Positions 27,501-36,700 of a DNA stretch of 64,000 bases are shown one piece after another. The first letter of the stretch is position 1. The number at the start of each line of letters is the position of its first letter. The notes under the pieces were generated by a model. The model saw only the letters and a program-made list of their open reading frames with translations. It was not told the origin of the DNA and ran no database searches. The stretch is taken from assembly GCF_901709675.1 (NCBI RefSeq), contig NC_051091.1:1175967-1239966 (forward strand), written 5' to 3'. The DNA comes from Syngnathus acus (taxonomy: Eukaryota; Chordata; Actinopteri; Syngnathiformes; Syngnathidae). The translations under genes were made by a program, and so were the position numbers.

Positions 27501-28338
27501 GGATATACCAAAATCGCAATAGATTGCCTGCACCTCATAATTGTCCTGCTTTTAGTCAGTCTAAAATCCACTTTTTGTAACCAAATGTTCAGATGCGTTG
27601 TGGGACGAGGCAAAAATGCAGAGTAGGGCATAGCGCGTCAAACAAGCCAAACTAAAAAAATATGACTTTTATGCCAAGCGCGGAATACTTTCTAATCACC
27701 AATTGGAAGTGATTTATGAGCACAGTCACTGCATGTTTTGAACTCGTTACTCAAAGTGCCCCTCTAGATGAAAAAATGTGAAAAAAATTGTTTTCACAAA
27801 CTGCGCATTGTGCAGACAATCTAGAATGTGAAGGTTTAGAAAATAAAAATGGATCTTTTGATGTTACAATAAAAAAAAAAAAGCAAAAATCATTTTAAAA
27901 ATCTTAAAGATGAAGTGGCAACAACGATTATATTTTGTAAAAATCTATTTGCATTTTAACTATACTCATTCATCTTCATCTTACTTCATAGGCACTGGTG
28001 ATCCCCAGCCGGTAAAAGAGGGGCACAAAAATCTCAGCGGTGATGACCGACATGATGACGTAGCTGATGCCAAAGAGCCAGAAGGACGTTCCGTACAAGT
28101 ACGCCTCGGCCGGCGTGCCAATGACGGTGACGCCGGACATGAAGCTGGCTGTGAGCGACATGGCCACAGGTACCGCCGTCATTTGCCGTCCGCCCAGAAA
28201 GAACTCCTCACTGCTGTTCTCCTTGCGTCCTCGGAAGGCCTGGAAGAGCCCGACTCCAGCGGCGCTCACAATCATGACCACAAACACCACATAGTCCCAC
28301 ACGGAGAAGGTCGCAACCGGACCACCTGTGCCAACCAT
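21512..28338 (-). CDS. slc5a8l: Sodium-coupled monocarboxylate transporter (SLC5A8/SMCT1-like)
   Basis: Fifteen coding exons, listed 5' to 3' on the minus strand, join in frame (1821 nt, 606 aa; human SLC5A8 610): 27985-28338, 26378-26443, 26150-26201, 25703-25770, 25477-25631, 24608-24748, 24390-24519, 24235-24323, 23904-24016, 22699-22766, 22537-22623, 22247-22440, 21905-22008, 21726-21811, 21512-21625. Diagnostic segments include [63 protein letters not shown] and [15 protein letters not shown]. These fit SMCT1 better than SMVT (SLC5A6) or NIS (SLC5A5). The family moves lactate, pyruvate and short-chain fatty acids with Na+ at the apical membrane. The extracellular loop keeps the GCNST glycosylation sequon. 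The C-terminal TKL is a class I PDZ ligand like human TRL. One donor is weak (GTCGGT after 25703). The symbol is the best guess within the SMCT group. Confidence 0.93.
22767..23903 (-). other. slc5a8-like intron between exons 9 and 10
   Basis: This 1.1 kb of unique AT-rich sequence shows no recognised element or exon. Confidence 0.6.
25086..25290 (+). mobile_element. 5'-truncated, diverged tRNA-SINE body copy
   Basis: This intronic segment of the slc5a8-like gene is a diverged copy of the body of the SINE at 36377-36728, in the opposite orientation to it. Shared landmarks in order are a GTAGGTTTTCTCC start, ACTCCGGTTT, CCAAAAACAT, GGTAGGTTAATTG and GACTGGCGAC followed by TTCAGGGTGT. The tRNA-like head and the ATCC tail are not recognisable. 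Confidence 0.7.
26925..27475 (+). mobile_element. LINE 3' fragment (L2/CR1-Rex group)
   Basis: In intron 1 of the slc5a8-like gene (opposite strand), a reading frame resembles the C-terminal end of a LINE reverse transcriptase, with landmarks [21 protein letters not shown] and [17 protein letters not shown]-rich 3' UTR follows, ending in ACAATAAAG and (TTTGAC)n at about 27457-27474. The frame is interrupted and 5'-truncated, so the copy is dead. The same 3' UTR occurs inverted at 35936-36117. The exact LINE clade needs a library search. Confidence 0.8.
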
Positions 28339-29880
28339 GCTGAGTTCAGGTGCGGACGATGCCTTGTGCTTGATTCTTGAAAATGGAATACTTCAAAATG
28401 ATCCACTTGTGCAAACACTGAGATCAGAAAAAAGTGATAGTGAGAGAGAAAACCTTTTCCGAGCTGAAGACAATTACTCATACCGTGGAATCACCGACCG
28501 TGATTCACACTGACCCTCCTCTGCCTCGCAATCTGCAGGAGTTTACCTGAAGACCATAAAGATTATTTCACTTTGTTAATAATCTATCAAGGACAGCCTG
28601 GGGCTTTGGTCAGCTGTCATCTCGTGAGATTAAAAACAAAAAACAAAAAAAACCAGCAGCGACAAATAAAGCGTGGACCTCGTGGTTTATCGGCTGCTGT
28701 TGTTTTGAAGTCAAACAAGAGATACACACACCCTTGTTGTAACGTTTCTCATAAATGACCAGCTCCTGTTGCTACTTTTACAGTGCAACTTATCTTAGAA
28801 GGCAGCTGCATCAATAAGATGAATTTGGCAGACGATCACATATTATTTAAGATAGCCACTGGTCATTTGTAATACTCAAATTAAACATAGTGAAGTGTGG
28901 TCAAGATAAAGATAACTTTGTGTACCTCGAACAAATTGCACGATGTGTCACACATTGTGCACTCCTGCTGTACATGATTTCATTCAACTGGAAGTTATTC
29001 AGTTATCTTATCAGGTTCAGTAAATTTTCAACATTAACCTCAACTAGTGCGTGTTAATATTTGCTGGCTTTTTTTTGGCTCTTTGTAGTTATGTCTAATC
29101 TGTTCCAAATAAATCCCACCGGAATGAAAATAGAAGTTTAAAATCATCACGTGCCTCACATATCCCGAAGAACAAAAGGCCAGATATGCATTACCTTTGA
29201 CTTTATAGAGTACAGGAAGTTTATAATACCTCTTGGTGTTTTTTGAAATGCTCCTGAGATCAGATAACACATTTAAGAGTGTGACAACTTTGTGGACCGT
29301 TGGCAATACAGTTTTACTGACAAGAGTATTGGTAGAAAAGTGTGAGGGACACTTTTTCCTGGTTTAATGTTTACACAAATGAGAGACAGATTAGAACATC
29401 ATTGGAAAAAGTTTTGAAACTTGGTTTAATATTTGAGAGGCTATTTCCAATCCTTGCAGCACAAACGAGGAGCACTAGGGCCTCTAGCGGAGTGCTTACC
29501 AACCTTTACTTTCCTTTTTAGAAAAATGTCACGGCACGTTACCAAACTAAAATGTCTGATGGTCTTGTGTCAATTTACGTGAATATTCTACCTAAATAAA
29601 GGTACATTATTTCTCATAAATAAATGATCATTTTCTGACAAATTTGATGAAAATGTATATTCCGCAGCACGCATGATGGTCTCTCATGGAACAGTTCTGG
29701 TCAACACACACACAGAAACTGGTGGAGATCATTTTGACCTGGTAACTGGTGGAAAATAATTCATTCATGTCATCAGCGTGATGGCCTTTTTTTTTTCTCT
29801 TAGTGGTTCCATCTGATCATAGATTGGAGCTAAAAGGGAGACAAGACAGGGCATAATACATTATGTAGAGTGCATTCAGC
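28339..29880. other. Divergent intergenic region between slc5a8-like and tshb
   Basis: The two genes are head-to-head with about 1.7 kb between start codons, so both proximal promoters lie here. The slc5a8-like ATG has a strong context (A at -3, G at +4). No intervening gene is seen. POU-homeodomain-like AT-rich motifs such as the ATTCATTCAT region near 29760 are compatible with pituitary control of tshb but are not proven. Confidence 0.55.
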
Positions 29881-29881
29881 A

Positions 29882-30033
29882 TATAAGTGCACCAAGGTTT
29901 CTTTGGCGCAGCATCGCCAGGTTTCTCTCAAGCAGGTGAAGCTAAAACGAGAAAAAGAAAACGTATTCAAATCACTGCCTTTAATATTGTCATCCTTTGC
30001 TAGGTGTCGCCGTGACTCGGACCTCGGCTGAAG
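29882..30033 (+). promoter_or_regulatory. tshb TATA box, noncoding exon 1 and leader
   Basis: A TATAAG at 29882-29887 is followed about 50 bp later by a donor AGCAG|GTGAAG at 29935. That predicts a tiny noncoding exon from about 29912 to 29935, then a 68-nt intron with acceptor TAG at 30003. The rest of the leader is 30004-30033. A short noncoding first exon and a TATA box are usual for TSHB genes; the transcription start is inferred. Confidence 0.55.
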
Positions 30034-30939
30034 ATGAATGCCGCCGTGTTGGCCTGCTGCCTCCTCTTGCTGCTTTTCATCCCGGCAGCACCGATGTGCA
30101 TAGCTAGCGATTACACCTTGTACGTGGAGAAGCCTGAGTGCGACTTCTGCGTGGCCATCAACACCACCATCTGCATGGGATTTTGCTACTCCAGGGTGCG
30201 TATCGTACATGCTCGACATCCACAACGTCGACCATCTTGCATCCCGTTAAGAGTCAGTCGTGCTTTATTGGATACAAATTCAAAGACTGGAACAATCTCA
30301 CAATGCTAATGTGGATCAGAAAAATGTATGGTTTGTACCTTAATCCATATTTGCACCCCAATAATCTCACAAACACTTAACTGAGGTTCATGCATGACTG
30401 GATATCATCAAGTTTTGTATTTTCAAACGAGAGGAGCATTTATTATTTGTTATTTACGCCCTGTGACTGAAGCCGCCCAATACTTTGGACAGTTTAAGCG
30501 CGTGTGCTCCAGAGCACAAACAATTTACAGAGGTAACAAATGACCTTTAACAGTGATTTTCGCTTTTGTGAAGACGCTAATCATGTCAATGGGTTCTCAC
30601 AATGATTAGGAAGCAGATAAATACCAAACTGGTATGTCTACCAACACTGTGCTGCTTGTGTGCGGTGAGCAGGACAGCAACATCAGAGACCTATTTGGCT
30701 CGCGCTTCCTGATCCAAAGAGGCTGCACCTACGACAGGGTGGAGTACCGCACGATCCAGCTGCCCGGATGTCCCGGAGCGGCCAGCGCCGCCTTCGCCTA
30801 CCCGGTAGCACTCAGCTGCCACTGCGGAGCCTGCAGGACAGATACGGATGAGTGTGCCCACAGGGCTGACATGGGCGGCATCGCATGCACCAAACCGGTC
30901 CGACATATGTACCCATACCTAGGCGACTTCATGCTCTAA
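30034..30939 (+). CDS. tshb: Thyrotropin (TSH) beta subunit
   Basis: Two coding exons, 30034-30195 and 30673-30939, join at phase 0 (429 nt, 142 aa). A hydrophobic signal peptide (about residues 1-20) precedes the mature chain. The segment DYTLYVEKPECDFCVAINTT and the following ICMGFCYSRDSN are close to other teleost TSH beta chains as remembered, and VALSCHCGAC is the conserved cystine-knot seatbelt region. The mature chain holds twelve cysteines, as expected for six disulfides, and one N-glycosylation sequon (N43). It pairs with the common alpha subunit in pituitary thyrotropes to stimulate the thyroid. The intron after the CYSR codons is at the family's conserved position. A polyadenylation signal ATTAAA lies at 31041-31046. 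Nothing suggests damage. Confidence 0.97.
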
Positions 30940-31046
30940 TGAATCCCACTTGTTGCTTTGCCGTGTTTGCCATCTCTGAGTCACTGACCTGGTTTATCTC
31001 GAATGTATGCAAATGTGTGTGGGTAGATTCCACGCTCTTGATTAAA

Positions 31047-32840
31047 GCCTCTAAATAGCTTTCCAACTAAGCTGCGCTTGACTTAAGCACATCCTGTTTT
31101 GCTTTTTGTTACCTGCAATGTCACCTCAGAGACTAGATTAGCCTTGACACATGAAGAAGCCCTTGTTATGGGTTGAGGAATGAAGGCCCCTGTATTTCTT
31201 CAAGGACAGTGTCGCCAAAACATAAGATGGATTTGAATTGTTGACTTAAAGTCCCTGTCTTCTAAATTTAACATACCACAAAAGAAGCATGTTAAGTGTG
31301 TCAAATTTAAAACTCACACAATAAGGATAAAGAAGTTCCTCAGTTTTCATTCTTATGGCATTGACGTAACTCAAATCTTCGAAAGACACTTTCTTAATGA
31401 CAGTAAATATTCCCCTCCATAAATAACAGAAGAAGGACAAAGAAATACGAAGATAAAACTTCAGCTGTAACTGAGCTCTTATTCACCACTCCACACATTC
31501 TTAACCTTGAAACATTAAATTGTGTCAGGACTCAGAAATGTCGTAAACTTGTTTTTGCTTTCATACTAGTATTGAAAATAACGAATGCCCAAATGCTATT
31601 CTGGTCTGCAATCTGCAGTTGACTTCAACTACTGGCTGCTCTGGTGGTATACCTCGGTCCCATTGTCAACACGAAATGATGCATTCCTTCTCCGATGTCA
31701 GTAGCAAGGAGTGACCAACTTGACTTTTTTCCAAGTTGTTTGATTTGGTAACATGCTCTTGTGTTAGCACCTCTCATCCCCACAGGAGCTTTTGGGAAGA
31801 CAGCTGGAGTGTATTAATAGCACGGCCGGCCGGTCAAGAGTGGGAGAACGCTCAATACGCATGGTCATGTGAATGGATGACATCACTCCCGTCATCATGT
31901 GATGTCCACCCTTTTGTCTTTATGATCCTTCCTATTCCCGGCGCACCTCTGACAAGGGCTCATGTTTTTGGTTTAAAGCCGATGACACAGAAGGGAAAGA
32001 TATTCTAGGGAAGGGTTAAAACGTGTTTGTACAAAGCCAAGGCAATCTTACCTAACAGCGATCTTGCACAACAGTACCTGAGGCACTGTAGCTCTTGGAG
32101 GGCCTGCAGGAATTTGTTGGCCTTCAATGAGATGTTCTAAAGCAATGTGGGGTTGAGTACTTTTGGAATCTGCTGAACCTGATCTGTGAGGCACATACCA
32201 TTCATCCATTTGAAAAAAATAACATGCCGTTTGGTCAGTATTGTGCTTACTTAACAACAGCAATTGTACCACCATACAGTGGACCGACCCATGGGCTGCA
32301 GACACCTCATTCTCAAGCGAGGCAATCATTTGAGTTTTTATACACACTTTGAATTACAGTATACTGTCTTTTCTGTGTCAGTAGAGTATGCCAGATTCAG
32401 TCAGTTGTTGCACCGGTGCAAACAAAATGAACACTTTGATGCTTCTGGCATTCACTCAAATATTTTGTAACCATTGGAAACGAGAGCACCTTCAGGGTAT
32501 AAGAGTAAAACCTGCTGCCTGGCCTTTTCCCATGCTTACGAAAAAGCACAATGCAGCAATTGTCTATGTTTTACCAGAAAGCAAAATAATATTCTGTATG
32601 GTAAAACATTTCACATTATTTATAAGCCCGTTTAGAAGACTGCAATAAAACTAATTCCTACACACGCTTTTACTTTTGTAAATTGTAAAAAAAAAAAAAA
32701 AAAAGAATTCCTGCTGGAGAGTACAATGAATATCATGTCACGATAGGAAGGGTGGTGATTATTGGTAAAACGAGAACTTTTATGTCTTGAATTGGTTTTT
32801 AAACGCCTTTTCAATTAACGCCCTCCCCCGTCAAATGACT
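31047..32840. other. tshb / SLC25 intergenic region
   Basis: No recognised gene, repeat or RNA is seen in this 1.8 kb. An open frame on the minus strand at 32048-32347 has no recognisable homology (see rejected items). A poly-A run lies at about 32686-32703. Confidence 0.55.
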
Positions 32841-32844
32841 CAAT

Positions 32845-33088
32845 TCATTGGCGGAACATTTTGAACGACAGCTCTGTGGTCCAATGGCAGCGGTATCAAG
32901 GCAGCCAATCGACGTCGAGTAGGCAAACTAGAGAAGCGTTGATTGGTTCTGTGGGTGGACTTCCGCAGTCGTACGCAATCCTAAAGAGACTCAATGGAAA
33001 TTTCCAGGCTATTGTCGAATTTCTTCTGTTCGCAGACAGACCTCCAGTTACCAACGAATTGATACCGATTCATCTTGGCCTAATTTAG
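32845..33088 (+). promoter_or_regulatory. CCAAT-rich promoter and noncoding exon 1 of the SLC25 carrier gene
   Basis: Four CCAAT boxes lie within 100 bp: inverted at 32847-32851 and 32942-32946, forward at 32881-32885 and 32905-32909. There is no TATA box. A noncoding exon then ends in TTTAG|GTGAGT at 33088 and would splice to the acceptor at 33650 (TTTCTAG). Clustered NF-Y sites are typical of housekeeping or mitochondrial-protein promoters; the assignment is inference. Confidence 0.55.
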
Positions 33089-33542
33089 GTGAGTTCATTT
33101 TGTTTTTGAACATCATGTAACGTGTACGTTCCAAAGATGCACTTTGTGGGAGTATTTAGCGTCACTTACGATTGGTGGCAAGCCATGGTCGTTAACCGTT
33201 AGACAACAACGGAATGACTGCGCGTCGAGATTTTCTATTATATACGAAATCAATCATAACTTTGAATTATGTGACGGTACTTGATCGATCCAAGTTACAA
33301 CGTTGGCTTTTGATGTTTTAAACCCAAGTCAATGTTATCGAAAATAGATTTATCTATTTGATCGGCGTAAAGCTAACTACGAAAGAGAAAAGCATTGATC
33401 CGTTTATTTTGGTAGTTTCTCCAGGCTGTCAAATAGAATAGCAATAGATGCATTAATAGAATAGGAATCTTTTCATTTAATCTTTCTGTAATGATGACCT
33501 TTTTTGGTGTCCCGGAATGGAACGAGGTGCCCTCGAACTCTG

Positions 33543-33565
33543 TGACGTCACTGAGCCTCTATATA
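33543..33565 (+). promoter_or_regulatory. Possible alternative promoter: consensus CRE plus TATA
   Basis: A palindromic CRE TGACGTCA (33543-33550) is followed by TATATA (33560-33565), about 90 bp upstream of the leader of the first coding exon. This arrangement could drive a second start inside intron 1 of the carrier gene. No transcript data are available. Confidence 0.35.
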
Positions 33566-33715
33566 CATACATAAGCCTCCGTCCGCTATACAGTGTTAGA
33601 TGAGCCTAGTCATCATATGAGTGACTCCTGCCTTGTTTTAATCTTTCTAGAACTCTCCGTTGATTCTTTTTTTTGACTGAACAAGTTGACAAGTTTGCAT
33701 CTTTACTTCAAAGTC

Positions 33716-36700
33716 ATGTCTCAGCAGCAGATAAGGTATGTTTGTTTTTTCCTCTCATTTCTCGTTGTATTTCAAATGAACGATATGTCATGTTTAAGGT
33801 AATCACCCCTTTTTTGTTCTTTTATGGGACTTTTTTTTTTTTTTCTTGCAGCCTCCCAGCCAAACTCATCAACGGTGGCATTGCTGGCATTGTCGGCGTC
33901 ACTTGCGTCTTCCCCATCGACTTGGCAAAGACAAGGTTACAGAACCAGAGACAAGGGCAGCAAGCCTACAAGAGCATGTGAGTGGTCATGCACAACACAC
34001 ACACACACACATCCCCCGGGGTATTGTGTGCTCTGTTTTCAAAAGGGAGCGTTTCTAATCCCTCTCTGGCGCAATCGACCGTGTGAATGGGAGCAATTCC
34101 TACAATTCCACATTTTGTGTACCGTGGTGGGGTCGCTTTCACGTCCTCATGTTCTATTTAAGGCAAATAAGGCTGGATTAGGACTGCCGATCCTCTCTGT
34201 CACTTTTAGATTGCCATTTATGCAAGGCTACTGTGTAAAGTATTTGATGGATCTTTCCATTTTTTTTTTTTAGGATGGACTGCCTTGTGAAAACAGTACG
34301 ATCAGAGGGCTACTTTGGCATGTACAGAGGTGAGATTCCAAATCTAATGATTACAATCAATAGAAATGCTCGAAGAGGATTTAATGTAAAGACAGGGTAA
34401 GATCGCGATGTGTTATGTAATATTCGTGGCATTGACTGCAGGGTAGTATTTTCATTGCAGTCGAACCTCCAAAGTTGAAAAATTCGTGAGACTCAGCAAG
34501 CAGCTCCATACGCAATGTTTAGGCTTTATTCAATTACTTACACGTGGTCATTTAAATCCGCAAACGCCAGAATTTGACTTCAAAGCATGTCATCATCCCA
34601 AAGTTATCATAGTCATCACAGCTTGTATTAGATAATCAATTTTATAAATATTCAATAGCTGCAGCTCAATTTTATAAATATTCAATAGCTGCAGCCACCA
34701 TAGGATGCATGATGAAATTTTAAATGGACTCATTTTGCTAAACAAGGAGTGATTTTTCTTTCATTTTTCTAATACAGATGAAGCCACTCAGTCACTTTAG
34801 ATCATGAATTAGATGTTCAATTGGTGTTTAGTATAAAATGAGTTGTTTGACTTTGGAGATTCCACTGGATTAATATCATTTTGCCGTAGTAAATTCCACT
34901 GTATAAATTAAAGCAAGCTTAAATGTTGTTAGGTAGGGCTTTTATTCTTATTATTAACTATTAATTAATCTTTATACTGGCCAGTTTATGACTTTTTTAT
35001 ATTTGTGTTGTATTATGTAAAAATTAAAAAAAATAGACGACCTAAATTCAGGTTTTTTTTCTGTCATTATTTATTTAATAGTCAACAAAAGTAATTCAAT
35101 ATCTATCAACCAATATGAAGTACTTGTATCGTGATATCCTTTTCAATCATATCTCTCAGCCCTAACTGAGGCTGTAGCAGTATATTTTACGTACACCGGT
35201 TGCTACACTTACCTTGTGACGAGGCCATGACCATCCATCCCCATGTTAATCGCTAGCAATACTGCCAAGACTTTGATACGATTGTTAAATGTCATCAAAT
35301 CCAAATTGGACTTGGTGTTTTATGAGGGAAAAGTCGAGGCCCCTTATGTTGTGGGTCTCTGCCGATGTAAGGAATGCTGTTTGTTTGCATCTGTGTTTTT
35401 CATATTACAGACATGGGTCCCCCCTGGGATATTGAAGGCTAGCCGATAAGGCGCAGCCACGCTGGAGGCAAACATTAATGGTTTTTACTATATTGCTCTA
35501 TTCCAAACTACAGGCACATATGTTCATTTTTGCCATGTTCACGTGTCCTCTTGTGTCAACAACTTGTTGTCAGTAGCGTCTGTGCCGCTCCTTCGCCTTC
35601 CAGACTCATGGTGTGCTTTCACCAGCTTTGTTTGAGCTTGGAAATGACTTGTGGAACTCACAAGGGTCTATTTTCAAGTTTGCCCAAAGTCGGGGCACGC
35701 GCCATTGTCTGTCTTGTTTTTTTCTTGTTTCTTTTCCACTAACATGTTTTCTTGTCTTGTCAAACTTTTTGTTTTTTTCCCCCCCACTAACATGTTCTCT
35801 TCTCTTGTCGTGTCAAACTTTGCTCCTCCGTCCGTGTCTCTTATTTTCTGCATCTACCTCTCTGCATAATGTGTTTGTTGGATCATTCCATTCACACCAG
35901 TCCCAGGTGACACTTTTTATTATATTAGTGCCTTACAGTCAAAGTCAAGTCAAAGTCAGCTTTATTGTCAATCCCTTCATATGTCAAGACACACAAAGAA
36001 ACCGAAATTCCGTTTCCTCCATCCCACGGTGACGAGACATACAAGTAGGCGACACAAAACAAAAACAAGAAGGCACAGACCATAAATAATAAATAAAATA
36101 AATAAATAAATTACCATGTGTAGTCTCAAGTTTGAGCCTCCTACCTTTGGGTACCATGTCCACTTTTGGCATCTGCGAATCGCACACAAAACCTTTGACC
36201 ATATTTGGAGGACAGATTCTCAGACCGGGGCTAGCTATAGCAATTTAAGGTCTGTCCGTACCTACCTTAAACCAAAAGAAGTGGCCCCAAAATGTGTGCC
36301 ATTTCCAGATCCCAAAAGTGGGTGTGGTACCCAAACTCTCATGAGCTATTCTTTCTTCTAACTTAATTAGAATTCATCCATCTATCCATCCATTTTCTGA
36401 ACCGCGTAGTCCCCGCGGGAGTGCTGGAGCCTATCCCAGCTGTCATCGGGCAGTAGGCGGGGGACACCCTGAACCGGTTGCCAGCCAATCGCAGGGCACA
36501 CAGAGACAAACAACCATTTGCACTCGCACCTAGGGACAATTTGGAGTCTTCAATCGGCCTACCAAGCATGTTTTTGGGATGTGGGAGGAAACCGGAGCGC
36601 CCGGAGAAAACCCACGCGGGCCCGGGGAGAACATGCAAACTCCACACAGGGAGGGCCGGAGGTGGAATCGAACCCGGACCCTCCTAACTGTGAGGCGGAC

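Noticed and set aside
27910-28380. 156-residue plus-strand open frame
   Set aside because: It is antisense to coding exon 1 of the slc5a8-like gene, whose translation matches the family.
32048-32347. 99-residue minus-strand frame downstream of tshb
   Set aside because: A faint PHIAL...Q resemblance to a SIKE-type coiled coil was considered. No further match, exon structure or correct synteny supports it.
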